DNA of 34,560 bases from Peptococcaceae bacterium. GTDB taxonomy: Bacteria; Bacillota; Peptococcia; DRI-13. The notes under the pieces were generated by a model that worked only from the letters and a program-made list of their open reading frames with translations, had not been told where the DNA came from and did no database searches. The stretch spans positions 1-34,560 of the forward strand of contig JAIHAN010000013.1 of NCBI GenBank assembly GCA_020054815.1, in the 5' to 3' direction. Positions 16,058 to 25,210 of the stretch are shown here, one piece after another; the stretch's first letter is position 1, and each line of letters starts with the position of its first letter. The translations under genes and the position numbers were made by a program.

Positions 16058-17038
16058 CTAGGTAAGCTTCCCCCAACCCGGTAGGACCTGTACCCAGGTT
16101 TTACCGGGTTTGAATTTTACGGGCTGCCCTTTCTCGTCTAAGAAGCGAATGTTTCTTTCCGGAGAAGGCTTCTCCCAGGACCCCTTCATCATTTTTCCGT
16201 CAATAAAATAACGGGCTTCTCCTTTGCCAATCAATTTTATTTCCGATTCTAATTCTTCTTTGACTACTTCCCTGGTTGGAGCCACCATGGCGATAAGGTT
16301 ATCGGCTGCAATGGGAGCTCCATCCTCCATCAGGTGGGGTTTGCCGTTTATTTTCCTCGTATAACGCTGGTTTTCATAGACCCAGGACACCTGGTAGGTA
16401 TATTTCCCCGAAGAATAATCGAAGGTTATTTCCGGTTTATGGGCAATGCCCTCCCAGGTACTGCCCACCGGCAGGGAAGGAGGAATGAGCTTATAGCCTT
16501 TGGCCTGGGCTCCGGCCAGCAGTTTTTCAGTACTGGAATACAGATTATGGGGCATCTGCCGATTGTTATCACGCCAGAAGTATCCCCCGGCATTATATAT
16601 TTCATCCAAATCTTTGACCCCAATCTTGGGAATGAGCGCTAAGGCATCGGCATTGCCCCCGGCGTGGGCAAAGGGGGCGTCATAGCCCCGGGCCAATTGG
16701 ACAAAGTAGTAACGGGCACTGCGAATTGGTCCGATTTTCTCGGCAGGTTCCTGATAGAAGAGAGCCAGATATCTGGTAATCCCGCCTTCCGCCAAAATCT
16801 CATAAACAAGATCGGCCTTGTCCAATCCACTCTGGGGACGGGCTTTATAATAATTATCCACCATGACACACAAAGCTCCGGGCAGCCGGGGCTTTTCTTG
16901 TGCCTGGGGCAGTGGCTGGGGTTCCTTTACTTCCACGGAAGGCGGTGGGGATTGAGGCGGTGGTGGCGCTTCATTCGTCTTACTGCAGCTGGTTAGTACG
17001 GCTGTGGCGATCAATAAGACAGCCAACAATTTTTTCAT
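16058..17038 (-). CDS. DUF3048-family lipoprotein (YerB-like)
   Basis: Lipobox VLTSCSK, then VMVDNYYKARPQSGLDKADLVYEILAEGGITRYLALFYQEPAEKIGPIRSARYYFV. Confidence 0.88.
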   Translation of the reverse strand: MKKLLAVLLIATAVLTSCSKTNEAPPPPQSPPPSVEVKEPQPLPQAQEKPRLPGALCVMVDNYYKARPQSGLDKADLVYEILAEGGITRYLALFYQEPAEKIGPIRSARYYFVQLARGYDAPFAHAGGNADALALIPKIGVKDLDEIYNAGGYFWRDNNRQMPHNLYSSTEKLLAGAQAKGYKLIPPSLPVGSTWEGIAHKPEITFDYSSGKYTYQVSWVYENQRYTRKINGKPHLMEDGAPIAADNLIAMVAPTREVVKEELESEIKLIGKGEARYFIDGKMMKGSWEKPSPERNIRFLDEKGQPVKFKPGKTWVQVLPGWGKLT

Positions 17039-17168
17039 CAGGTTACCCCCTCGTAAAAAACAGTTTATCTTTCTATATTAGCCGTGATAACCTTTTAATC
17101 CTCCTCCAGTGCACCCTTTTTCTGTCTTTTTCGTAGTATGAAGCAAAGATATGAAAAGGAGGCGCACT

Positions 17169-18503
17169 ATGGACATCCAAGATTTAAACTGGCTGAGGTC
17201 AAACTCCCACAAATTAGATAAGGAATTACGCGGGGAAGTACTGAACCTTTATCGCTCAGTATCTAAGGTACCCTGTTTCTTGCAAAAAATTTATAAATGG
17301 TACCAGGACAAATTTCGTAAAGTTCCTGTAATCGTGAAATCGGCCCCCCTCCGCGGGGAAGAACCCAGAATACAATTAGAATCCCTTCTTTCCAGTCACA
17401 GTAAACGCGTAGATACCCTGAAACTGATCGACAGCTATTCCGCCAGGCTCTCTGTAAAAGCGATTAAAGAACTGAGCGGTAGTTCCTTGGTTTCTAAGAT
17501 TTATCTGAACCGGGAAGTGCGGGCCCTCTTAGATGTGGCTGTCCCCACAGTAAAATCTAATCAACTGTGGAATCAAGGGTACACGGGAAAAGGGGTAACC
17601 ATCGCCGTACTGGATACCGGCATATATCCACATCCTGATTTTCTCGAACCGGTAAACCGGATTATCGACTTTGTAGACCTGGTAAATAATAAAAATACCA
17701 AACCTTATGACGATAATGGCCACGGTACCCACTGCGCAGGGGCCGCCGCCGGTAATGGGTATGCCTCCTCGGGGAAGTACCGGGGCCCGGCCTTCCAGGC
17801 TAACCTTATCGGAATTAAAATTCTCAACAAGATAGGTTCGGGAAAGGCTTCCCAGGTGATTAAAGGCTTAGAATGGTGCCTTAACAACAAAGAAAAATAT
17901 AATATTAAAATCGTTTCCCTCTCCCTGGGCTACAAAGCCACAGAATCGTACCGGGAAGACCCTGTGTGCCAGGCTGTGGGTAAACTGTGGCAGAGCGGTA
18001 TCGTCGTTTGTGCCGCAGCTGGAAATGACGGCCCGGATACAAAAACCATCAATTCACCGGGAATCCACCAGGACATTATCACGGTAGGGGCCAGTGATGA
18101 CCTGAACACTCCCCAGTTATCAGATGATAAAGTGGCGGATTTCTCCAGCAGGGGACCCACCATCGACGGGCTGACCAAACCGGATGTGCTGGCTCCCGGA
18201 ACAAACATTATGTCCGCCCGGGCCAAAGGATCCTTCCTGGATAAGACAAATAATGATAAAAAAGCAATCGATGACTGGTATATTTCCCTTTCCGGCACCT
18301 CGATGGCCACCCCTGTTTGTGCCGGCCTAGTAGCGCAGCTGCTGGAGGCCCAGCCTCACTTGACACCGGAAGAGGTAAAACTGAGACTGAAAAACAGTTG
18401 TTCTAAAGTCACCTCCGTGGACGCCAACACCCAGGGCGAGGGATTAGTCAATGCCGTTAAAGCCCTGGAACCGGAAGCTGTCACAAAAGATCTGACAAGT
18501 TAA
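17169..18503 (+). CDS. S8-family (subtilisin-like) serine peptidase
   Basis: Catalytic contexts IAVLDTGIYPHPD, GHGTHCAGAAAG, LSGTSMATPVCAGL. ATG at 17169 with AAGGAGG SD. Confidence 0.95.
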   Translation: MDIQDLNWLRSNSHKLDKELRGEVLNLYRSVSKVPCFLQKIYKWYQDKFRKVPVIVKSAPLRGEEPRIQLESLLSSHSKRVDTLKLIDSYSARLSVKAIKELSGSSLVSKIYLNREVRALLDVAVPTVKSNQLWNQGYTGKGVTIAVLDTGIYPHPDFLEPVNRIIDFVDLVNNKNTKPYDDNGHGTHCAGAAAGNGYASSGKYRGPAFQANLIGIKILNKIGSGKASQVIKGLEWCLNNKEKYNIKIVSLSLGYKATESYREDPVCQAVGKLWQSGIVVCAAAGNDGPDTKTINSPGIHQDIITVGASDDLNTPQLSDDKVADFSSRGPTIDGLTKPDVLAPGTNIMSARAKGSFLDKTNNDKKAIDDWYISLSGTSMATPVCAGLVAQLLEAQPHLTPEEVKLRLKNSCSKVTSVDANTQGEGLVNAVKALEPEAVTKDLTS

Positions 18504-18513
18504 TAAAGCAAAA

Positions 18514-18532
18514 ACGCAGCATTACGCTGCGT
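18514..18532. terminator. terminator between convergent genes
   Basis: ACGCAGC-ATTAC-GCTGCGT followed by TCTTGTTT (+); reverse strand followed by TTTTGC. Confidence 0.7.
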
Positions 18533-18545
18533 TCTTGTTTCCAGG

Positions 18546-19400
18546 TTAGGCTGCGGTATTCGTTTGATTCTCCGTAGTGTTTCCCCCGTCTTGATTTTGC
18601 ACGCTGGAGGTGCTGTCCGTTGTTGTTTCTGTTCCCTCTGGGTTGGAAGTATTAGTCCCGTCATTTGTAGTACTTGTATTATCAGCCGGTACTGTAGTCC
18701 CATCGGCGGAAGTGTTTGTACTGTCGGTAGGATTAGTCGTCTCCTCAGTGGTAGTGTCTTCATCGTTTGTATCGGTTGGGGTTGTATCATCCGGTGTGGT
18801 AGTTTCGTCGCCTATACTAATATCGCCTGTATTGTCGTCATAGTTTACCGTTTCACCTAAAGTCTGGGCAATAAATCTTAAGGGTACAAAAGTCCTGTTG
18901 TTGATGCTCTGGGCAGGAACATCAATGGTAATAACCTCACCGTTTACCGTAGTCTCTCCAGTAGCAAGATTTAAGACGATGACCTTGTCACCACGGGTGA
19001 TGGTCACGGTTTTAGTTTCCCCGTTCCATTCCACCTGAGCGCCCAAGCCGTTCATGACAGCTCTTACCGGTATAAGGGTACGCCCTTCCTTAATGACGGG
19101 TGGAACATCAAACTTCAGGTTCATGCCTCTCACTCTAATGCGCTCTTCTAATTTCTTAGCTTGTCCTTTGTTTTTTGCCTTATTCTGTGTAGGCTCAGTA
19201 GGAGTAGCAGGAGTAGTTGCGCCTTCCTCTTCTTCACTTGCTGATGCAGTTGTAGTGGTTACAGTAGTAGTTGTAGTGACAGCAGCCTTGCTCTTTTCCT
19301 TCGGTCCCGCCCATTCCGGCTTACCCTTGGCCAGGGCGCTTGTGGTCATGAGCCCTATACACAATACAGCAATCATTAGACTTGTTGAAAGTTTTCTCAT
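18546..19400 (-). CDS. copper amine oxidase N-terminal-like (stalk) domain protein with Thr/Asn/Asp-rich tail
   Basis: Signal peptide, then LKFDVPPVIKEGRTLIPVRAVMNGLGAQVEWNGETKTVTITRGDKVIVL...NRTFVPLRFIAQTLG. Confidence 0.85.
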   Translation of the reverse strand: MRKLSTSLMIAVLCIGLMTTSALAKGKPEWAGPKEKSKAAVTTTTTVTTTTASASEEEEGATTPATPTEPTQNKAKNKGQAKKLEERIRVRGMNLKFDVPPVIKEGRTLIPVRAVMNGLGAQVEWNGETKTVTITRGDKVIVLNLATGETTVNGEVITIDVPAQSINNRTFVPLRFIAQTLGETVNYDDNTGDISIGDETTTPDDTTPTDTNDEDTTTEETTNPTDSTNTSADGTTVPADNTSTTNDGTNTSNPEGTETTTDSTSSVQNQDGGNTTENQTNTAA

Positions 19401-19418
19401 TTTTTCCCCTATAAAAGG

Positions 19419-19475
19419 GAGACACCTCCTTGGCTATTTTTTCTTACGTAAGAATATTTCGCCAGGCGGTGTCTC
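19419..19475 (-). promoter_or_regulatory. nested leader hairpin upstream of the stalk-domain gene
   Basis: GAGACACC(N41)GGTGTCTC outer arms, GCCA/TGGC inner pair, TTCTTACGTAAGAA palindrome at the centre (19441-19454). Confidence 0.55.
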
Positions 19476-19535
19476 TTTCTGGGGGTCAGTCCCAAAATTT
19501 TTTATAAATTATTTTTTCTTACCTCTAACTATGGA

Positions 19536-20744
19536 TTAAGGCGCATTTCTCACTGCTACCAGCATATTCATAGGCGCATAATAATCTTTTGAGATTAGTT
19601 CTCGCTTCTTTTCCTGGTCATAAGTCAATATGCGGTAGGTTTCTACCAGGTAACCGTGCTGTCCCTTCTCAATGACTTTGCGCTCTTGCCCCGGCTGCAA
19701 ATCCCCATCGACGTAAACTTCCTTGTAGGGAACGGTCTTGATGACTTTGGTTTCCATCTCTACACCGGTGAAAGGCTGTTTTGCACCATACAGACTAATG
19801 GTCAGCTCCAGGCCCACCAGGCGGGTACGGATCAGCAGGAAACTATCGGTATTGTTAATAAATTTTAAGTCTTTCAAACCATACACCACGGTAGCATCAC
19901 GTCCCAGGGGCACGTAGGCTATCCTGACAGAATGGTTATGCCGCTCTTTAATCTCTAAACCGGCTAAAAGAAGGGTGTTATAAAGGGTACTGGAAACTTG
20001 GCAGACACCCCCGCCAAGGCCGGGCTCAAACCTGCCACCCACAATAACTTTGGCCTCGCGGTAACCCCTTTCTTTAATGCGGGGCCCTACGACTTCGTTA
20101 AAAGAAACTTCCTGCCCCGGTGCGATAATCAGCCCGTCTAGTTGCTTGCTGGCCACCCTCACATTTTCGGTGCGGTCGGGGTTATTCACCAGGGTAGTGG
20201 TAAACTCGGACCAGAGGTTTACAGGCAGTCTTTCCTTAATATACTGGGACGTTACTTTGGGCACGATTTTTTTAAAGGGTAACTCATACACCTCCTGATA
20301 AAGTCCGGGATTAGCCAGTTTGGTAATCAGCAAGGATAAATCAAGTTCCCTGCCTTCTTGTTCAGGCTTTACCTGAAGCCGGCCTTGCTCATCCAAGTAA
20401 AGTTTGGCATCCTGGGACGGGATATTCACTTTCTTGGCCAGTATGTGAAGCTGGTAGCTTAGATAAGCAGGGTCCATACAGCGTACAGTATCCTCAGGGG
20501 CTGTTTCCTCAACTTCCCTATCCCGCATGAGAGCTAAATCGGCCAGGGGGTATTGATATTTAGTAAGCCCATCACTGAATACAATTTTTTTGGCAAAATT
20601 ACTTCCTTCCCTTTCGGTGGCCAGGGCAATACTCCCCCCTGCCCAAATATTTTTTAGGATGGCCAACCCATAAAGCATCACTAAAATGACGGCCACGATA
20701 TTGTTTTTGGGCAAGCTCAGCAACTTTTTCAAAGGAATCAACAA
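19536..20744 (-). CDS. VanW family protein
   Basis: PGQEVSFNEVVGPRIKERGYREAKVIVGGRFEPGLGGGVCQVSSTLYNTLLLAGLEIKERHNHS is the VanW signature region. Confidence 0.9.
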   Translation of the reverse strand: MLIPLKKLLSLPKNNIVAVILVMLYGLAILKNIWAGGSIALATEREGSNFAKKIVFSDGLTKYQYPLADLALMRDREVEETAPEDTVRCMDPAYLSYQLHILAKKVNIPSQDAKLYLDEQGRLQVKPEQEGRELDLSLLITKLANPGLYQEVYELPFKKIVPKVTSQYIKERLPVNLWSEFTTTLVNNPDRTENVRVASKQLDGLIIAPGQEVSFNEVVGPRIKERGYREAKVIVGGRFEPGLGGGVCQVSSTLYNTLLLAGLEIKERHNHSVRIAYVPLGRDATVVYGLKDLKFINNTDSFLLIRTRLVGLELTISLYGAKQPFTGVEMETKVIKTVPYKEVYVDGDLQPGQERKVIEKGQHGYLVETYRILTYDQEKKRELISKDYYAPMNMLVAVRNAP

Positions 20745-20856
20745 CCTTTCGCCAGGATCATATAGCTAAGACATCACTATACATACTATGGTAAAAGGTT
20801 ATTTATGCCACTAATCTTGATAGAGATAGAACCAATAAAAATAGAACCAAAAAAAC

Positions 20857-20878
20857 AACCCACCATTTCTGGCAGGTT
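20857..20878 (-). terminator. intrinsic terminator downstream of the thiamine-binding-family gene
   Basis: Minus strand AACCTGCC-N6-GGTGGGTT (with G-U pairs) followed by GTTTTTTTGG. Confidence 0.65.
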
Positions 20879-20906
20879 CAGGGGAAGGTTGATAGATCTG
20901 CAATTA

Positions 20907-21206
20907 TTATATTTTCTCTAAAACCGATTTAACCTTACCTTCCATAGAAAGTTCTTTATCCCGTCTTTCATCCAGGCGTAAAGAGGTAGAAACCCGAAGA
21001 GCCCCTTTTTGAAAGGGAACCTCATGCATTTCCTGGACAAGACGTAAGATGTCGCTAACCTCTCCTTCTACGATGGTACCCATAGGGGTTAACTGATACT
21101 TAATCCTTTCGTTTTTCACCAGGATTTCCAGGCATTGTGCCACATATTCACTGATGCTGGGGCTCCCCGTACCCAAGGGAACCACTACAATTTCCGCCAC
21201 AGCCAT
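20907..21206 (-). CDS. MTH1187/YkoF-type thiamine-binding family protein (UPF0045)
   Basis: [29 protein letters not shown]...[26 protein letters not shown]. Confidence 0.88.
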   Translation of the reverse strand: MAVAEIVVVPLGTGSPSISEYVAQCLEILVKNERIKYQLTPMGTIVEGEVSDILRLVQEMHEVPFQKGALRVSTSLRLDERRDKELSMEGKVKSVLEKI

Positions 21207-21253
21207 TTTTCTTTCACTACCTCCTTGCTTTAACTTAACCTTTCCCGTATCCC

Positions 21254-22921
21254 CTATCTTTCCCCCAGAACGTACTGGGCAATATTCACGGAATGGTCCC
21301 CGATCCGCTCTAAGTTACTAAGAATATCCAGATAGATAGCCCCGGCGTTACCGTTACATACGCCTTCATTTAAACGGGTAATATGGGCCCGGCGAAACTC
21401 TTTTTCCATCTCGTCGATATAATCATCATTTTTTACTACTTTTTTCGCCAGCTCGAGATCATTTTTCTCCAGGCTTTCCAAGGCCCAAACGTAGGTCTCC
21501 TGGGTTTTGTCAATCATTTTCCGCATGTCGGCGATCGCCTCGATAGAAAACCTTATCCCATGGTCAATGCCGGCCTTAGTTAACTCTACGATGTTTTCTG
21601 TGTGGTCGCCCACCCGTTCAATATCATTAACAGCTTGAATATAAATATAGGCCTGATTTGACTCTTCCGTTGACATCTTTTTCTCAGAAATCTTCACAAT
21701 GTATTCCGTAATTTTATTCTCCAGGTCGTCAATAATCTCCTCCAGCTGCAGGGACTGTTTGGCCTCATTTTCCAATCCCGTGAAGAAATAGGTTACAGCG
21801 TGGGAGAAGGACTCCTTAGCGAGCATACCCATGCGCAGTACTTCTCTCCCCGCCTGGGAAAGGGCTACAGAAGGGTTGCCCAGGAGACGGGGTTCCAGAT
21901 ATTTGGGACCGAACTCCAGGGTTTTATCTTCACCCGGGATCAACTTGGTTACAATAGCAGCCAACACAGAAACAAACGGCAAGTGAATAATGGTGTTGCT
22001 TACATTAAAGACACCATGGGTTTGGGCAATCTGCATCTTAATGTTTAGAGTTTCCCAGGTCCCTTCAAAGCCTGGTATTAAAATGTAAATGTAGTCAGTA
22101 AACATACGTACAATTTCCGGGAAAATCCCTACTAAGAAGAGAGGCAGGAAGATTACAGTACCTAATACATTGAACATAAAATGGGTTAAAGCGGCACGCC
22201 GTGCCGTTATGGAAGTGCCAATGGCCGCAAGAAGTGCGGTAATAGTGGTACCGATATTATCCCCAAAAAGTATAGGCACGGCCTGGTGGTAGGTAACCGC
22301 TCCCTGATTAGCTAATTCCTGAAGTATACCAATAGTAGCGCTGCTGCTCTGCACAATACCCGTAAAAACGGTACCCACCAAAACACCCAGTACAGGCATA
22401 TTTTCAATGTTCGTCATGGCGTTAATAAAAAACGGCATATTCTTTAAAGGTTTTAAGCCTTTTCCCATAACTTCCATGCCATAAAACAAAAGCGCAAAAC
22501 CGAATAAGACTTGTCCGATTGTATTTAATCTTTTATTTTTTGAAAAAAACAAAAGGATAGTTCCCACTACCGCAATAGGTAAAGCATAGTCACCTAATTT
22601 AAAACCAATGAGATAAGCGGTGACAGTTGTCCCGATATTGGCCCCCATAATAATACCAATAGCCTGGCGTAATGAGAGAAGCCCCGCGTTTACTAGCCCC
22701 ACTGTTAACACTGTTGTTCCCGAACTGCTCTGGATAAGGGCCGTTACCAGCGTACCGGTGATTACGCCCCGCAATGGTGTTTTTGTCCCCTTTTCCAAAA
22801 AGGTGCGCATCTTGTCCCCCGCTACCGACTGTAAGCCGTCGGACATGTATTTGATACCGAAAAGGAAGAATGCCAGTCCACCTAAAGAAAGAAAGAGAAT
22901 TTCCTGATAATTAAACTCCAT
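21254..22921 (-). CDS. Na/Pi cotransporter family protein with C-terminal PhoU-like domain
   Basis: [19 protein letters not shown], paired [12 protein letters not shown] / [11 protein letters not shown] repeats, C-terminal [14 protein letters not shown] and [14 protein letters not shown]. Confidence 0.93.
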   Translation of the reverse strand: MEFNYQEILFLSLGGLAFFLFGIKYMSDGLQSVAGDKMRTFLEKGTKTPLRGVITGTLVTALIQSSSGTTVLTVGLVNAGLLSLRQAIGIIMGANIGTTVTAYLIGFKLGDYALPIAVVGTILLFFSKNKRLNTIGQVLFGFALLFYGMEVMGKGLKPLKNMPFFINAMTNIENMPVLGVLVGTVFTGIVQSSSATIGILQELANQGAVTYHQAVPILFGDNIGTTITALLAAIGTSITARRAALTHFMFNVLGTVIFLPLFLVGIFPEIVRMFTDYIYILIPGFEGTWETLNIKMQIAQTHGVFNVSNTIIHLPFVSVLAAIVTKLIPGEDKTLEFGPKYLEPRLLGNPSVALSQAGREVLRMGMLAKESFSHAVTYFFTGLENEAKQSLQLEEIIDDLENKITEYIVKISEKKMSTEESNQAYIYIQAVNDIERVGDHTENIVELTKAGIDHGIRFSIEAIADMRKMIDKTQETYVWALESLEKNDLELAKKVVKNDDYIDEMEKEFRRAHITRLNEGVCNGNAGAIYLDILSNLERIGDHSVNIAQYVLGER

Positions 22922-23083
22922 GCTGTCAACTCCCCCAATTTTTTACATTATCTATATTATCCCCAAATATTTTACTTGATTTAGCCTTTCTTTAATATGT
23001 TTTTAATGATGTCTTAAACTAGTGTTAACATTATTTTAACAAATCGTATACATTATACTTTCAAGATAACTGCCCTAAAGCAA

Positions 23084-23112
23084 ATAACCCACCTTATAGT
23101 GAGGTGGGTTAT
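23084..23112. terminator. terminator hairpin downstream of fmdB-like gene
   Basis: ATAACCCACCT-N7-AGGTGGGTTAT. Confidence 0.6.
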
Positions 23113-23150
23113 CTTACTTAGAACCTCCGGTTCTTTTGTTAACAGGAAGC

Positions 23151-23345
23151 TCAGCCAAAACCGGTCCTGGGCAGTGGCGAACTACCGATTCCGGAATTGC
23201 TGTTCATGACGCCTAGTGGTTTATAAATACGCTGTATTTCATTAGTTCCACATTTGGGACACTTCACATTTTTCCTTTCATTGATGGAACAGGACACTCT
23301 GAATTGTTCTTGACACGCTTTACAAAAAAAATCGTAAACAGCCAT
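23151..23345 (-). CDS. FmdB family zinc-ribbon protein
   Basis: MAVYDFFCKACQEQFRVSCSINERKNVKCPKCGTNEIQRIYKP. ATG at 23345 with AAGGAGGTGATC SD. Confidence 0.88.
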   Translation of the reverse strand: MAVYDFFCKACQEQFRVSCSINERKNVKCPKCGTNEIQRIYKPLGVMNSNSGIGSSPLPRTGFG

Positions 23346-23361
23346 GCAGATCACCTCCTTG

Positions 23362-23384
23362 ATTATACCCCCTATGGGTATAAT
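23362..23384. promoter_or_regulatory. CsoR/CstR-like operator in the fmdB / L,D-transpeptidase divergent intergenic region
   Basis: Perfect dyad ATTATACCC-CCTAT-GGGTATAAT overlapping TATAAT -10-like boxes on both strands. Confidence 0.45.
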
Positions 23385-23429
23385 CCCATAAATCATCTAT
23401 TTCGTCAAGACATAGTTAAAATAAGGCAC

Positions 23430-23504
23430 TTGAGATAGCCTCTCACCTCTTGACCGCTTACGCATAACATAAAATATCTCAAATTTTATTTAGAAGAGGT
23501 GAGA
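23430..23504 (+). promoter_or_regulatory. pseudoknot-capable leader sequestering the SD of the L,D-transpeptidase gene
   Basis: TTGAGATA (23430-23437)/TATCTCAA (23475-23482) interleaved with TCTCACCTCT (23441-23450)/AGAGGTGAGA (23495-23504, the SD). Confidence 0.5.
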
Positions 23505-23506
23505 AT

Positions 23507-24079
23507 ATGATGAGAGGTGGAATGTCAATAACCATTAACCTGACCCAACGGCGGTTGTATCTCTACCAGGGAGAAAGACTATATAACTCCTATCCCATAG
23601 CCATCGGCAAACCAAGTAATCCTTCCCCTGTAGGAAAATGGACTATTGTCAATAAAATAATCCTGGATGGCAAACAGGTCTACGGTACCCGCTGGATGGG
23701 ACTCAGTAAGCCCAATTACGGAATTCACGGTACCAATAATCCTTCTTCAATAGGAAAGGCCGTATCTCTCGGCTGCATCAGGATGCACAATCACGATATT
23801 GAAGGAATCTTTCCTCTAATCCCCATTGGAACAGAAGTAGAAATTATTTCAGGCGCTCACGGGAGCGGTTATCCCTTACCTCCTTATACCCCCCCAACCA
23901 CTGCACCAATCTCCAACTCCAACCCGGGGAACGGAGGCAAGACTTACACCATCCAAAAAGGCGATACCCTGTGGGCTATAGCCAATAAAATGGGCATTTC
24001 CTTGCAGGACTTGATCAAAGCAAACCCAGACATTAATCCCGACGTCCTCTATCCCGGACAGGTGATTAATCTGCCTTAA
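23507..24079 (+). CDS. L,D-transpeptidase (YkuD) with C-terminal LysM domain
   Basis: INLTQRRLYLYQGERLYNSYPIAIGKPSNPSPVGKW...GIHGTNNPSSIGKAVSLGCIRMHNHD, then YTIQKGDTLWAIANKMGISLQDLIKANPDI. Confidence 0.95.
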   Translation: MMRGGMSITINLTQRRLYLYQGERLYNSYPIAIGKPSNPSPVGKWTIVNKIILDGKQVYGTRWMGLSKPNYGIHGTNNPSSIGKAVSLGCIRMHNHDIEGIFPLIPIGTEVEIISGAHGSGYPLPPYTPPTTAPISNSNPGNGGKTYTIQKGDTLWAIANKMGISLQDLIKANPDINPDVLYPGQVINLP

Positions 24080-24105
24080 TACAAGGCGAAGCAGGGAAAC
24101 CGTAT

Positions 24106-25197
24106 TTACGGGACTACAATTATTTTCGGCTCTCCTGACAAGACTCTGCCAATGATACGTGCTTCGGCAACACCTGATTCATGCAGCAGGTTTAAAAGTT
24201 CCCCTGCCCGTTCTTCCGCCACAGACAGCAACAGACCTCCTGAAGTGATGGGATCGGCGAGAACATTTTTGTCAATAGGCTCTATTTCCGGGAAATACTC
24301 CGCCTTATCCTCCATGTATTTGAGATTGGCCCAGTTTCCGCCAGCAATATATCCTTTGAGCCCCAATTCTTTAGCGCCTGATAGCACAGGTACGGCATGA
24401 AGGTCAATCTCAATTTTAACCTGGCTTGCTTTAGCCATTTCCCAGGCATGGCCCAAAAGGCCGAAACCCGTAATATCGGTGCAAGCACTAACCCCTACCT
24501 GTCGGCCGGCCCGGGCCGCTTTGTCATTGAGTTTTGTCATAACGTCAATGGCCGCTTGCTCAAGTTCCGGGGAGACAGGAGACTGTAAAATTAAGTTTCC
24601 TTCCCGGTCTTTTTTCTTACGCAGGGCGGAAGTAATCAAGCCAATGCCTAAAGGCTTGGTGAGAATTAGGGCATCGCCAGGCCGTGCACCGGCATTGGTC
24701 CAAATTTTAGTGGGATGGGCCACTCCCGTCACAGATAAACCATATTTAGGTTCGGCATCCTGGATGCTGTGTCCTCCCAAAAGCACGGCACCGGCTTCTT
24801 TAATCTTTTCCGCCCCTCCCCGTAAAATTTCGGCTAAAACAGAAGCCGGTAAGGTATTCAGGGGAAAAGCGATAATATTTAAGGCTGTAATCGGGGTTCC
24901 CCCCATGGCATAGATGTCACTTAAGGCATTAGCCGCCGCTATCTGCCCAAAGATATAGGGGTCATCCACAACAGGTGTAAAAAAATCCACCGTCTGGATT
25001 AAAGCTGTCTCTTCATTAATCTGGTAAACGCCTGCATCATCAGCGGTCTCTAACCCTACCAGGAGGCGGGGATCTTTTATTTCAGTTTGTGGTAAATGGC
25101 ACAGGACCTGTGCCAGGTCACCAGGACCGATTTTTGCTGCTCAGCCGCCTTTGGTAGACAGCGCGGTAAGATAAACATTTTTAACCTCCTTTTCCAT
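24106..25197 (-). CDS. selD: selenide, water dikinase, selenocysteine-containing (UGA at 25143..25141 read as Sec)
   Basis: Translation through the UGA: [81 protein letters not shown]... Continuous with the ORF-track fragment at 24106..24990. SD AAGGAGGTG precedes ATG at 25197. Confidence 0.95.
25097..25128 (-). promoter_or_regulatory. candidate bacterial SECIS region in selD mRNA
   Basis: Downstream of UGA: GGUC-CUGGU-GACC (25128..25116), then UGGCACAG-GUC-CUGUGCCA (25115..25097). Confidence 0.55.
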
Positions 25198-25210
25198 GTC
25201 AAACACCTCC

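Noticed and set aside
18546-18790. Degenerate Thr/Asp/Asn-rich coding sequence as a DNA-level repeat
   Set aside because: Compositional low-complexity protein tail without a fixed repeat unit.
23391-23506. Known c-di-AMP (ydaO) riboswitch in the L,D-transpeptidase leader
   Set aside because: Such riboswitches often precede cell-wall genes, but this leader is too short and I see none of the conserved ydaO core; kept as an unclassified structure.
24282-24913. Antisense ORFs within selD and the 24106..24990 fragment as a complete gene
   Set aside because: Antisense ORFs lack SDs and family motifs; the fragment is the C-terminal part of a Sec-containing SelD.
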